Below the pieces are notes generated by a model. That model saw only the letters and a program-made list of their open reading frames with translations, was not told the DNA's origin and did no database searches. A DNA stretch of 64,000 nt from Rhabditoides inermis (lineage: Eukaryota; Nematoda; Chromadorea; Rhabditida; Rhabditidae): contig CAWZYM010000367.1 of the NCBI GenBank assembly GCA_963966185.1, positions 1-64,000 on the forward strand, given 5' to 3'. Made by a program: the position numbers and the translations under genes. Positions 13,701 to 25,709 of the stretch are shown in pieces; position 1 is the first letter of the stretch; every line of letters starts with the position of its first letter.

Positions 13701-16658
13701 GTCAACCGATGTTAGCAGATGAGGGCTGGAGTGAACAGAGAAACGTCGGCCGACGTCGGCCGATGTCAACCGATGTTGGCTAGATGAGTGCTGGATTGAA
13801 CAGAGAAACGTTGGCCGACGTCGGCCGATGTCAACCGATGTTGGCAGATGAGGGCTGGAGTGAACAGAGAAAGGTCGGCCGACGTCGGCCGATGTCAACC
13901 GATGTTGGCAGATGAGGGCTGGAGTGAACAGAGAAACGTCGGCCGACGTCGGCCGATGTCAACCGATGTTGGCAGATGAGGGCTGGAGTGAACAGAGAAA
14001 CGTCGGCCGACGTCGGCCGATGTCAACCGATGTTAGCAGATGAGGGCTGGAGTGAATAGAGAAACGTCGGCCGACATCGGCCGATGTCAACCGATGCCGG
14101 CAGATGAGTGCTGGATTGAACAGAGAAACGTTGGCCGACGTCGGCCGATGTCAACCGATGTAGGCAGATGAGGGCTGAAATGAACAGAGAAACGTCGGCC
14201 GACGTCGGCCGATGTCAACCGATGCCGGCAGATGAGTGCTGGATTGAACAGAAAAACGTTGGCCGACGTCGGCCGATGTCAGCCGATGTTAGCAGATGAG
14301 GGCTGGATTGAACAGAGAAACGTCGGCCAACGTCGGCCGATGTCAACCAATGTTAGCAGATGAGAACTGGAGTGAACAGATAAACGTCGACCGACGTCAG
14401 CCGATAATAGCCGATGTCGGCAGATGAGAGCTGGATTGAACAGAGAAACGTCGGCCGACGTCGGCCGATGTCAGCCGATGTTAGCAGATGAGGGCTGGAT
14501 TGAACAGAGAAACGTCGGCCGACGTCGGCCGATGTCAACCGATGTTGGCAGATGAGGGCTGGAGGGAACAGAGAAACGTGGCCGACGTCGGCCGATGTCA
14601 ACCGATGCCGGCAGATGAGCGCTGGATTAAACAGAGAAACGTTGGCCGGCGTCAACCGATGCCGGCAGATGTTTGTCGATGTCGGCGGATGAATACTGGA
14701 GTTGACAGAAAAACGTCGGCCGAGGTCAACCGATGTTGGCAGATGAGGGCTGGAGTGAACAGAGAAACGTCGGCCGACGTCGGCCGATGTCAACCGATGT
14801 TGGCTAGATGAGTGCTGGATTGAACAGAGAAACGTTGGCCGACGTCGGCCGATGTCAACCGATGTTGGCAGATGAGGGCTGGAGTGAACAGAGAAACGTC
14901 GGCCGACGTCGGCCGATGTCAACCGATGTTAGCAGATGAGGGCTGGAGTGAACAGAGAAAGGTCGGCCGACGTCGGCCGATGTCAACCGATGTTGGCAGA
15001 TGAGGGCTGGAGTGAACAGAGAAACGTCGGCCGACGTCGGCCGATGTCAACCGATGTTGGCAGATGAGGGTTGGAGTGAACAGAGAAACGTCGGCCGACG
15101 TCGGCCGATGTCAACCGATGTTAGCAGATGAGGGCTGGAGTGGACAGAGAAACGTCGGCCGACGTCGGCCGATGTCAACCGATGTTGGCAGATGAGGGCT
15201 GGAGTGAACAGAGAAACGTCGGCCGATGTCGGCCGATGTCAACCGATGTTGGCAGATGAGGGCTGGAGTGAACAGAGAAACGTCGGCCGACGTCGGCCGA
15301 TGTCAACCGATGTTGGCAGATGAGGGCTGGAGTGAACAGAGAAACGTCGGCCGACGTCGGCCGATGTCAACCGATGTTGGCTAGATGAGTGCTGGATTGA
15401 ACAGAGAAACGTTGGCCGACGTCGGCCGATGTCAACCGATGTTGGCAGATGAGGGCTGGAGTGAACAGAGAAACGTCGGCCGACGTCGGCCGATGTCAAC
15501 CGATGTTAGCAGATGAGGGCTGGAGTGAACAGAGAAAGGTCGGCCGACGTCGGCCGATGTCAACCGATGTTGGCAGATGAGGGCTGGAGTGAACAGAGAA
15601 ACGTCGGCCGACGTCGGCCGATGTCAACCGATGTTGGCAGATGAGGGCTGGAGTGAACAGAGAAACGTCGGCCGACGTCGGCCGATGTCAACCGATGTTA
15701 GCAGATGAGGGCTGGAGTGAATAGAGAAACGTCGGCCGACGTCGGCCGATGTCAACCGATGCCGGCAGATGAGTGCTGGATTGAACAGAGAAACGTTGGC
15801 CGACGTCGGCCGATGTCAACCGATGTAGGCAGATGAGGGCTGAAATGAACAGAGAAACGTCGGCCGACGTCGGCCGATGTCAACCGATGCCGGCAGATGA
15901 GTGCTGGATTGAACAGAGAAACGTTGGCCGACGTCGGCCGATGTCAACCGATGTTGGCAGATGAGGGCTGGAGTGAACAGAGAAACGTCGGCCGACGTCG
16001 GCCGATGTCCACCGATGTTAGCAGATGAGGGCTGGAGTGAACAGAGAAACGTCGGCCGACGTCGGCCGATGTCAACCGATGTTGGCTAGATGAGTGCTGG
16101 ATTGAACAGAGAAACGTTGGCCGACGTCGGCCGATGTCAACCGATGTTGGCAGATGAGGGCTGGAGTGAACAGAGAAAGGTCGGCCGACGTCGGCCGATG
16201 TCAACCGATGTTGGCAGATGAGGGCTGGAGTGAACAGAGAAACGTCGGCCGACGTCGGCCGATGTCAACCGATGTTGGCAGATGAGGGCTGGAGTGAACA
16301 GAGAAACGTCGGCCGACGTCGGCCGATGTCAACCGATGTTAGCAGATGAGGGCTGGAGTGAATAGAGAAACGTCGGCCGACGTCGGCCGATGTCAACCGA
16401 TGCCGGCAGATGAGTGCTGGATTGAACAGAGAAACGTTGGCCGACGTCGGCCGATGTCAACCGATGTAGGCAGATGAGGGCTGAAATGAACAGAGAAACG
16501 TCGGCCGACGTCGGCCGATGTCAACCGATGCCGGCAGATGAGTGCTGGATTGAACAGAAAAACGTTGGCCGACGTCGGCCGATGTCAGCCGATGTTAGCA
16601 GATGAGGGCTGGATTGAACAGAGAAACGTCGGCCAACGTCGGCCGATGTCAACCAATG
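10702..16658. repeat. Higher-order units of 2306, 1345 and 2306 bp
   Basis: Units begin at 10702, 13008 and 14353, and a fourth partial unit begins at 16659. Each start shares the same monomer order, led by a monomer with GAACAGATAAACG and GATAATAGCC. The middle unit is shorter by 961 bp (fifteen monomers plus one base). Its block at 13638 corresponds to 12293 in the first unit, lying 630 instead of 1591 bp from the unit start. The missing stretch is internal, as expected from unequal exchange or intra-array deletion. Confidence 0.88.
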
Positions 16659-19600
16659 TTAGCAGATGAGAACTGGAGTGAACAGATAAACGTCGACCGA
16701 CGTCAGCCGATAATAGCCGACGTCGGCAGATGAGAGCTGGATTGAACAGAGAAACGTCGGCCGACGTCGGCCGATGTCAGCCGATGTTAGCAGATGAGGG
16801 CTGGATTGAACAGAGAAACGTCGGCCGACGTCGGCCGATGTCAACCGATGTTGGCAGATGAGGGCTGGAGGGAACAGAGAAACGTGGCCGACGTCGGCCG
16901 ATGTCAACCGATGCCGGCAGATGAGCGCTGGATTAAACAGAGAAACGTTGGCCGGCGTCAACCGATGCCGGCAGATGTTTGTCGATGTCGGCGGATGAAT
17001 ACTGGAGTTGACAGAAAAACGTCGGCCGAGGTCAACCGATGTTGGCAGATGAGGGCTGGAGTGAACAGAGAAACGTCGGCCGACGTCGGCCGATGTCAAC
17101 CGATGTTGGCTAGATGAGTGCTGGATTGAACAGAGAAACGTTGGCCGACGTCGGCCGATGTCAACCGATGTTGGCAGATGAGGGCTGGAGTGAACAGAGA
17201 AACGTCGGCCGACGTCGGCCGATGTCAACCGATGTTGGCAGATGAGGGCTGGAGTGAACAGAGAAACGTCGGCCGACGTCGGCCGATGTCAACCGATGTT
17301 GGCAGATGAGGGCTGGAGTGAACAGAGAAACGTCGGCCGACGTCGGCCGATGTCAACCGATGTTAGCAGATGAGGGCTGGAGTGGACAGAGAAACGTCGG
17401 CCGACGTCGGCCGATGTCAACCGATGTTGGCAGATGAGGGCTGGAGTGAACAGAGAAACGTCGGCCGATGTCGGCCGATGTCAACCGATGTTGGCATATG
17501 AGGGCTGGAGTGAACAGAGAAACGTCGGCCGACGTCGGCCGATGTCAACCGATGTTGGCAGATGAGGGCTGGAGTGAACAGAGAAACGTCGGCCGACGTC
17601 GGCCGATGTCAACCGATGCCGGCAGATGAGTGCTGGATTGAACAGAGAAACGTTGGCCGACGTCGGCCGATGTCAACCGATGTTGGCAGATGAGGGCTGA
17701 AGTGAACAGAGAAACGTCGGCCGACGTCGGCCGATGTCAACCGATGTTAGCAGATGAGGGCTGGAGTGGACAGAGAAACGTCGGCCGACGTCGGCCGATG
17801 TCAACCGATGTTGGCAGATGAGGGCTGGAGTGAACAGAGAAACGTCGGCCGATGTCGGCCGATGTCAACCGATGTTGGCAGATGAGGGCTGGAGTGAACA
17901 GAGAAACGTCGGCCGACGTCGGCCGATGTCAACCGATGTTGGCAGATGAGGGCTGGAGTGAACAGAGAAACGTCGGCCGACGTCGGCCGATGTCAACCGA
18001 TGCCGGCAGATGAGTGCTGGATTGAACAGAGAAACGTTGGCCGACGTCGGCCGATGTCAACCGATGTTGGCAGATGAGGACTGAAGTGAACAGAGAAACG
18101 TCGGCCGACGTCGGCCGATGTCAACCGATGCCGGCAGATGAGTGCTGGATTGAACAGAAAAACGTTGGCCGACGTCGGCCGATGTCAACCGAGGTTGGCA
18201 GATGAGGGCTGAAGTGAACAGAGAAACATCGGCCGACGTCGGCCGATGTCAACTGATGCCGGCAGATGAGTGCTGGATTGAACAGAAAAACGTTGGCCGA
18301 CGTCGGCCGATGTCAACCGATGTTGGCAGATGAGGGCTGAAGTGAACAGAGAAACATCGGCCGACGTCGGCCGATGTCAACCGATGCCGGCAGATGAGTG
18401 CTGGATTGAACAGAGAAACGTTGGCCGACGTCGGCCGATGTCAACCGATGTTGGCAGATGAGGGCTGGAGTGAACAGAGAAACGTCGGCCGACGTCGGCC
18501 GATGTCAACCGATGTTAGCAGATGAGGGCTGGAGTGGACAGAGAAACGTCGGCCGACGTCGGCCGATGTCAACTGATGTTAGCAGATGAGGACTGAAGTG
18601 AACAGAGAAACGTCGGCCGACGTCGGCCGATGTCAACCGATGCCGGCAGATGAGTGCTGGATTGAACAGAGAAACGTTGGCCGACGTCGGCCGATGTCAA
18701 CCGATGTTGGCAGATGAGGGCTGGAGTGAACAGAGAAACGTCGGCCGACGTCGGCCGATGTCAACCGATGTTGGCAGATGAGGGCTGGAGTGAACAGAGA
18801 AACGTCGGCCGACGTCGGCCGATGTCAACCGATGCCGGCAGATGAGTGCTGGATTGAACAGAGAAACGTTGGCCGACGTCGGCCGATGTCAACCGATGTT
18901 GGCAGATGAGGGCTGAAGTGAACAGAGAAACGTCGGCCGACGTCGGCCGATGTCAACCGATGTTAGCAGATGAGGGCTGGAGTGGACAGAGAAACGTCGG
19001 CCGACGTCGGCCGATGTCAACCGATGTTGGCAAATGAGGGCTGGAGTGAACAGAGAAACGTCGGCCGATGTCGGCCGATGTCAACCGATGTTGGCAGATG
19101 AGGGCTGGAGTGAACAGAGAAACGTCGGCCGACGTCGGCCGATGTCAACCGATGTTGGCAGATGAGGGCTGGAGTGAACAGAGAAACGTCGGCCGACGTC
19201 GGCCGATGTCAGCCGATGTTAGCAGATGAGGGCTGGATTGAACAGAGAAACGTCGGCCGACGTCGGCCGATGTCAACCGATGTTGGCAGATGAGGGCTGG
19301 AGGGAACAGAGAAACGTGGCCGACGTCGGCCGATGTCAACCGATGCCGGCAGATGAGCGCTGGATTAAACAGAGAAACGTTGGCCGGCGTCAACCGATGC
19401 CGGCAGATGTTTGTCGATGTCGGCGGATGAATACTGGAGTTGACAGAAAAACGTCGGCCGAGGTCAACCGATGTTGGCAGATGAGGGCTGGAGTGAACAG
19501 AGAAACGTCGGCCGACGTCGGCCGATGTCAACCGATGTTGGCTAGATGAGTGCTGGATTGAACAGAGAAACGTTGGCCGACGTCGGCCGATGTCAACCGA

Positions 19601-22578
19601 TGTTGGCAGATGAGGGCTGGAGTGAACAGAGAAACGTCGGCCGACGTCGGCCGATGTCAACCGATGTTGGCAGATGAGGGCTGGAGTGAACAGAGAAACG
19701 TCGGCCGACGTCGGCCGATGTCAACCGATGTTGGCAGATGAGGGCTGGAGTGAACAGAGAAACGTCGGCCGACGTCGGCCGATGTCAACCGATGTTAGCA
19801 GATGAGGGCTGGAGTGGACAGAGAAACGTCGGCCGACGTCGGCCGATGTCAACCGATGTTGGCAGATGAGGGCTGGAGTGAACAGAGAAACGTCGGCCGA
19901 TGTCGGCCGATGTCAACCGATGTTGGCAGATGAGGGCTGGAGTGAACAGAGAAACGTCGGCCGACGTCGGCCGATGTCAACCGATGTTGGCAGATGAGGG
20001 CTGGAGTGAACAGAGAAACGTCGGCCGACGTCGGCCGATGTCAACCGATGCCGGCAGATGAGTGCTGGATTGAACAGAGAAACGTTGGCCGACGTCGGCC
20101 GATGTCAACCGATGTTGGCAGATGAGGGCTGAAGTGAACAGAGAAACGTCGGCCGACGTCGGCCGATGTCAACCGATGTTAGCAGATGAGGGCTGGAGTG
20201 GACAGAGAAACGTCGGCCGACGTCGGCCGATGTCAACCGATGTTGGCAGATGAGGGCTGGAGTGAACAGAGAAACGTCGGCCGATGTCGGCCGATGTCAA
20301 CCGATGTTGGCAGATGAGGGCTGGAGTGAACAGAGAAACGTCGGCCGACGTCGGCCGATGTCAACCGATGTTGGCAGATGAGGGCTGGAGTGAACAGAGA
20401 AACGTCGGCCGACGTCGGCCGATGTCAACCGATGCCGGCAGATGAGTGCTGGATTGAACAGAGAAACGTTGGCCGACGTCGGCCGATGTCAACCGATGTT
20501 GGCAGATGAGGACTGAAGTGAACAGAGAAACGTCGGCCGACGTCGGCCGATGTCAACCGATGCCGGCAGATGAGTGCTGGATTGAACAGAAAAACGTTGG
20601 CCGACGTCGGCCGATGTCAACCGAGGTTGGCAGATGAGGGCTGAAGTGAACAGAGAAACATCGGCCGACGTCGGCCGATGTCAACTGATGCCGGCAGATG
20701 AGTGCTGGATTGAACAGAAAAACGTTGGCCGACGTCGGCCGATGTCAACCGATGTTGGCAGATGAGGGCTGAAGTGAACAGAGAAACATCGGCCGACGTC
20801 GGCCAATGTCAACCGATGCCGGCAGATGAGTGCTGGATTGAACAGAGAAACGTTGGCCGACGTCGGCCGATGTCAACCGATGTTGGCAGATGAGGGCTGG
20901 AGTGAACAGAGAAACGTCGGCCGACGTCGGCCGATGTCAACCGATGTTAGCAGATGAGGGCTGGAGTGGACAGAGAAACGTCGGCCGACGTCGGCCGATG
21001 TCAACTGATGTTAGCAGATGAGGACTGAAGTGAACAGAGAAACGTCGGCCGACGTCGGCCGATGTCAACCGATGCCGGCAGATGAGTGCTGGATTGAACA
21101 GAGAAACGTTGGCCGACGTCGGCCGATGTCAACCGATGTTGGCAGCTGAGGGCAGGAGTGGACAGAGAAACGTCGGCCGACGTCGGCCGATGTCAACCGA
21201 TGTTGGCAGATGAGGGCTGGAGTGAACAGAGAAACGTCGGCCGACGTCGGCCGATGTCAACCGATGTTGGCAGATGAGGGCTGGAGTGAACAGAGAAACG
21301 TCGGCCGACGTCGGCCGATGTCAACCGATGCCGGCAGATGAGTGCTGGATTGAACAGAGAAACGTTGGCCGACGTCGGCCGATGTCAACCGATGTTGGCA
21401 GATGAGGGCTGAAGTGAACAGAGAAACGTCGGCCGACGTCGGCCGATGTCAACCGATGTTAGCAGATGAGGGCTGGAGTGGACAGAGAAACGTCGGCCGA
21501 CGTCGGCCGATGTCAACCGATGTTGGCAAATGAGGGCTGGAGTGAACAGAGAAACGTCGGCCGATGTCGGCCGATGTCAACCGATGTTGGCAGATGAGGG
21601 CTGGAGTGAACAGAGAAACGTCGGCCGACGTCGGCCGATGTCAACCGATGTTGGCAGATGAGGGCTGGAGTGAACAGAGAAACGTCGGCCGACGTCGGCC
21701 GATGTCAACCGATGCCGGCAGATGAGTGCTGGATTGAACAGAGAAACGTTGGCCGACGTCGGCCGATGTCAACCGATGTTGGCAGATGAGGACTGAAGTG
21801 AACAGAGAAACGTCGGCCGACGTCGGCCGATGTCAACCGATGCCGGCAGATGAGTGCTGGATTGAACAGAAAAACGTTGGCCGACGTCGGCCGATGTCAA
21901 CCGAGGTTGGCAGATGAGGGCTGAAGTGAACAGAGAAACATCGGCCGACGTCGGCCGATGTCAACCGATGCCGGCAGATGAGTGCTGGATTGAACAGAGA
22001 AACGTTGGCCGACGTCGGCCGATGTCAACCGATGTTGGCAGCTGAGGGCAGGAGTGGACAGAGAAACGTCGGCCGACGTCGGCCGATGTCAACCGATGTT
22101 GGCAGATGAGGGCTGGAGTGAACAGAGAAACGTCGGCCGACGTCGGCCGATGTCAACCGATGTTAGCAGATGAGGGCAGGAGTGGACAGAGAAACGTCGG
22201 CCGACGTCGGCCGATGTCAACTGATGCCGGCAGATGAGTGCTGGATTGAACAGAAAAACGTTGGCCGACGTCGGCCGATGTCAACCGATGTTGGCAGATG
22301 AGGGCTGAAGTGAAGAGAGAAACATCGGCCGACGTCGGCCGATGTCAACCGATGCCGGCAGATGAGTGCTGGATTGAACAGAGAAACGTTGGCCGACGTC
22401 GGCCGATGTCAACCGATGTTGGCAGATAAGGGCTGGAGTGAACAGAGAAACGTCGGCCGACGTCGGCCGATGTCAACCGATGTTAGCAGATGAGGGCTGG
22501 AGTGGACAGAGAAACGTCGGCCGACGTCGGCCGATGTCAACCGATGTTAGCAGATGAGGGCTGGATTGAACAGAGAAA
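16659..22578. repeat. Satellite block with 64-bp-multiple spacing
   Basis: After a partial copy of the preceding unit (16659 to about 17230), monomers are more uniform. The marker GAGGTTGGCAG occurs at 18191, 20623 and 21903, spaced 2432 bp (38 monomers) and 1280 bp (20 monomers). Other markers give spacings of 2496 bp (GGCAAATGAGG, near 19031 and 21527) and 896 bp (GCTGAGGGCAGG, 21145 and 22041), so several overlapping duplications are layered here. One further copy of the 63/74/54-bp trio lies at about 19310-19490. The last 408 bp (22171-22578) match 26388-26795 and belong to the 840-bp unit interrupted by the LINE. Confidence 0.82.
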
Positions 22579-22801
22579 GATACAAAGATGCCGTCGATTA
22601 GTGATCTGCCCTATGGAACCGTGCGAATCTAACTAACATAAATTGGAAGACTTCACATTGTTGCTAACATGTCCTTTGGATATCGCTACTTGAAAATTCT
22701 GGCGCGAGCCTTATTTCCTTCGTTCCTCAACCGATGTTGCCTGCCGGCATCGACATTCCTTCGTTGTCTTCTCTCGTGGCCGGTCGGGCCGAAATTCAAC
22801 A
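22579..22801 (+). promoter_or_regulatory. LINE 5' UTR
   Basis: Non-satellite sequence between the left array and the ORF1 start. LINEs of this type normally carry an internal promoter here, but I recognise no specific promoter motif. Two upstream ATGs precede ORF1. The one at 22588 opens a 14-codon frame ending TAA at 22630-22632. The one at 22669 opens a 115-codon frame that overlaps ORF1 out of frame and shows no recognisable domain. Whether the true 5' end of the element is present cannot be told without other copies. Confidence 0.6.
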
Positions 22802-23599
22802 ATGGCCGAAAACGAAAAGAATGTTCTGGTCGATGCGCACAACTACCAGATGATGAAGGAGATGCTCGCGCAGCAGCAGGAGACAATCACGATGCAGCAA
22901 GGTACCATATCCTCTCAGCAGCAGACGATTGCCAAGCTGACTGCGATGATAGAGAAAAAGATCGATACTCAATCGATATCCGCGCCGCCTACCATCGCGC
23001 GTGTCACCAAGTATGATCCGTTTTCGCTGGAGGATGTTCAGAAGCGCGTCCCACGCAACAGGCAGTACGAGGAGTACGTGGAAAGCGGAAAGCTGAAAGA
23101 AGAGCGAGACAAAGAAGGAAAGGACTCGCGTTGTGTGATCGTTGGGTTGGAGGAGAAGGACGACGAGACTACCGAGTCGCTCACTGAACTCATCAAGAAG
23201 ACCGTGATTGAAGCTGGACTCACTGAAGACCTCGTGCTCAAGGCGTTCCGCCCGGACATCAAGATCGGACCAGGTTACCGCCCTGTCAAAGTCTCTCTGC
23301 GGGACGCGGACGCCACTCGCCGTGTTCGCGCTGTTCTCGGACGTGCTGGGCTCGGTCGCTTCGTTCGTGCGGATCTCACGTGGATGGAGCGTCAGAGGGA
23401 TAAGCAGCTTAGGCACTATGTCTCCATTGTTAACGATGATTGTGGTAGTTACAGGTACTGCGTGCGGGATCTGGAGGTGGGACTGGCCGGACGCGGACGG
23501 TTCAAGGGAAGCGCGCTCGCTCGGAAGGAGACCTCGGTGGACAAGGAAGCTGGAGGTGGGGGAGTGGGGAAATCTGATGCGGTGATAATCAATCACTGA
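22802..23599 (+). CDS. LINE ORF1 protein (coiled coil plus RRM-like RNA-binding domain)
   Basis: 265 residues, uninterrupted. The start ATG sits in a good animal context (CAACAATGG). Residues about 12-55 are rich in Q, E, L and I with heptad-like spacing (from NYQMMKEML to LTAMIEKKI) and should form a coiled coil for oligomerisation. Residues about 109-190 look like the RRM-like core of LINE ORF1 proteins: a first strand RCVIVGLEE, a helix rich in E, L and K, the stretch GYRPVKVSL, then a helix with several arginines. The tail DLTWMERQRDKQLR resembles the segment after the RRM in nematode ORF1 proteins. I see no CCHC zinc knuckle. The family binds element RNA and acts as a chaperone during target-primed reverse transcription. 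The C-terminus is glycine-rich. ORF1 is the only intact gene in the window, although the same copy has a broken ORF2. Domain assignment is by eye. Confidence 0.85.
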   Translation: MAENEKNVLVDAHNYQMMKEMLAQQQETITMQQGTISSQQQTIAKLTAMIEKKIDTQSISAPPTIARVTKYDPFSLEDVQKRVPRNRQYEEYVESGKLKEERDKEGKDSRCVIVGLEEKDDETTESLTELIKKTVIEAGLTEDLVLKAFRPDIKIGPGYRPVKVSLRDADATRRVRAVLGRAGLGRFVRADLTWMERQRDKQLRHYVSIVNDDCGSYRYCVRDLEVGLAGRGRFKGSALARKETSVDKEAGGGGVGKSDAVIINH

Positions 23600-23604
23600 A
23601 TAGT

Positions 23605-25709
23605 ATGTCACGCGATGAACTAAGCATGTCTATAAGTAATACACGCTCTTTAAATCATAAATCCATGTTATCCTTTTCGCATCATTTCTCTCTAAATCCC
23701 AACCAATTAGCTATAATCACTGAGACATGGTTATCCCCAACAGACGCGGTTCCTACTTTTTCTAATAGAACATCTTACTCGGTCTCTCGGTCTCATAAAG
23801 GCGGTGGTGGTGTTTTGATATCCGTACCCAACATCTTTCGGAGTAAAATAGCGAAGCAGTTTTCGTGCCGCTCTTTCGACGCGGTCTGTATCACCATTGG
23901 ATACGGCGCGAAGGACATGACCATCATAGGCGTTTATCGACCACCCGGGTCCGATGCGAACTTTGTTGGGTCATTCGAAAGTTTTGTGAGTTCGCTCACA
24001 ATATGCGGTTCCCTCGTAGTCGGGGGAGATCTCAATTTCCCTGATGTGAATTGGCTAAACCTCCATGCAACGACAAGTCATGCTAGGAACTTCCTAAATC
24101 TGTGCAGCACTCTCGGTTTATTTCAAGTTGTAAATTTCCCCACTCGAGGTCAAAACACACTCGATCTCATTTTAACGGATGACAATCAGCTTCTCACAAA
24201 TTTGCGTACAGGAATAGCGTTCAGCGACCATCTCATGGTGGAAGCGGATTTCCGTTGTTTCAAATTACCTGCACCGCGATCAGTGAGGAAAAGTCGTGAC
24301 TTCCGCAAGGCGGACTATGCTGCGATGGAAATCGATCTCAGTTCAGTCAACTGGTTCTCTCTGTTCAATAATTGCGATCTAAATGAAATGTACAACAGGT
24401 TTTGTGATAAGGTCATGACAAGTGTATCTGTAAGAGTCCCTTTAAAATCTGCACAACTATGCGAGTTTCCGATTTGGCTTGGAAAATTGAAGCAACGGGT
24501 TAGACGAGCATACATAAAACAGAAAAACAGTGGCCTTCAAGATGATGTAGTACGGTATAAGGCACTTTTGCGAGAGTATAGGCAGAGTCTGGCTATGTGT
24601 ATTCGTGACAGGGAGAGGAATATCCTAAGGTCCAAAAACACGACGCAATATTGGCAATATGTTAAAAACAAGATGGCGCCTCCGCAACCTATTCCCTCTC
24701 TAATAGACGCATCTGGTAGAGTTGTCGATAACGACAGTGAAAGGGCTTCGCTGTTCAATCAATATTTTGCTTCAGTGTTCACAGTTGACAATAATGCGCA
24801 TTTTGATCCACAAATCAATACGCCTATTTCTCAAATGCAGGAAGTAGATCTTTCAGCCCATGTTGTCTATGAGTATCTTAAAAGAACAAAGCGCAAACTA
24901 AGTTGTGGGCCCGACGATATTCCCTCTATCCTGTTACAGTCACTAGCTGTTGTACTCGCTCTACCGCTGTCTTTGATATTTAGAGAAAGTATGAGGAGTG
25001 GTACGGTTCCAGAATCGTGGAGAAAAAGTATTGTTGTTCCTGTTTTCAAGAAAGGTGACCACTCAAGTTGCACTAACTATAGACCCATATCACTTACCTG
25101 TTGTACATGCCGCGTTTTGGAGCGCATTATTGTGTATCAAATGCCAGAAAGCAAATTGTCATCCAGAAAGCAAATTGTCGTATCAACACTCTGAGAAGAA
25201 CATTTACGAAAAATACGGCATTGTTTCTCAATTTCTATAAAATTTCGATACGGCCTACTCTAGAATATGGATCTGAAATTCTCTGTCATATGAACAAAGG
25301 ATGTATTAATGATCTAGAAAAGGTGCAAAGGGCTTTCACTCGAATTTTACTGCCTAAAACACAGTATGCAGTTCGATTGTCCTCCCTTTCTCTGGAAACA
25401 CTATGGCTCAGACGCATTAAAAATGATATTCGCATTGTACATCGCTATCTTTATGGATATATGAACACGCCGCACATGCCTTTCGCACTCATTTCCTGAG
25501 ATTCACGAGCTGCTTCACTTCGTTCTAACGGACTCAAAATCACTTATCCCGTCGTAGGCTCTGAGCCAACGTTTGTGTCAGCCCGTGTGGTGAACTATTG
25601 GAATAAGTTGGACCGCTCAACCGTTTGCCATCAACGTAAGAACGAATTCAAAATTGCCCTGAATAGGTTTCTTTTGCTTCACTCACTTAACGACCCCACT
25701 AGGCTTTAG
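23605..25709 (+). pseudogene. LINE ORF2 (endonuclease-reverse transcriptase), disrupted
   Basis: The first part (23605-25191, 529 codons) holds a complete AP-like endonuclease: N12 in SNTRSL, E40 in ITETWL, Y111 in GVYRPP, D142 and N144 in GGDLNFPD, and S207-D208-H209 in FSDHLMV. The reverse transcriptase entry follows, with SCGPDDIPSILLQS at 433-446 and VPVFKKGDHSSCTNYRPISL at 478-497, up to LERII near 509. The frame then runs off into about 20 unrelated residues. No FADD or YADD box exists: palm motifs are deleted. The family C-terminus resumes from about 25179 in another frame (RPTLEYGSEIL, DLEKVQRAFTRIL), meets an in-frame TGA at 25497-25499, and continues in that frame through RSNGLKI and ARVVNYWNKLD to TAG at 25707-25709. 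Related ORF2 proteins are usually 900-1000 residues, so roughly 0.8-1 kb is probably lost (estimate). ORF2 starts five bases after the ORF1 stop, suggesting reinitiation; its frame is closed upstream by TGA at 23575-23577. Confidence 0.93.
25144..25179 (+). repeat. 17-bp direct duplication at the ORF2 deletion scar
   Basis: CCAGAAAGCAAATTGTC occurs at 25144-25160 and again at 25163-25179, separated by AT. It lies exactly where the protein changes from reverse transcriptase motif 1 to the C-terminal domain. A short templated repeat at a deletion junction is typical of error-prone end joining or template switching. It does not occur elsewhere in the window. Confidence 0.9.

Larger units (their letters stand above)
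1..22578. repeat. Left satellite array, 64-bp monomer
   Basis: Continuous head-to-tail array of a 64-bp monomer, truncated by the window edge on the left and by the LINE on the right. The canonical monomer is GTCGGCCGAC, then GTCGGCCGAT, then GTCAACCGAT, then GTTGGCAGAT (or GTTAGCAGAT), then GAGGGCTGGA and a 14-bp spacer GTGAACAGAGAAAC. It is about 59% GC with 7 CpG per monomer. Recurrent variants are GCCGGCAGAT followed by GAGTGCTGGA and TTGAACAGAGAAAC; a 65-bp form with an extra T (TTGGCTAGATGAG); and a 63/74/54-bp trio (for example 514-704) that adds and removes single decamers. No gene is supported here. Open frames of up to 189 codons end mainly where one frame meets TGA in GGTTGAC on the minus strand, or TGA in GATGAGG or GTGAAC on the plus strand. 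Role unknown; centromeric or heterochromatic satellite is an inference only. Confidence 0.97.

Noticed and set aside
22669..23016. 115-codon frame overlapping the LINE 5' UTR and ORF1
   Set aside because: Out of frame with ORF1 and without recognisable features; at most an upstream ATG.
22796..23611. 271-codon minus-strand open frame across LINE ORF1
   Set aside because: Complete antisense shadow of ORF1, with no recognisable domain. The sense protein shows the coiled coil and RRM-like pattern expected for this position in a LINE.
25101..25499. Treating 25101-25499 as a separate gene
   Set aside because: It is the C-terminal part of the same LINE ORF2 in a shifted frame after the deletion, and its TGA at 25497 is followed in frame by the rest of the family C-terminus.
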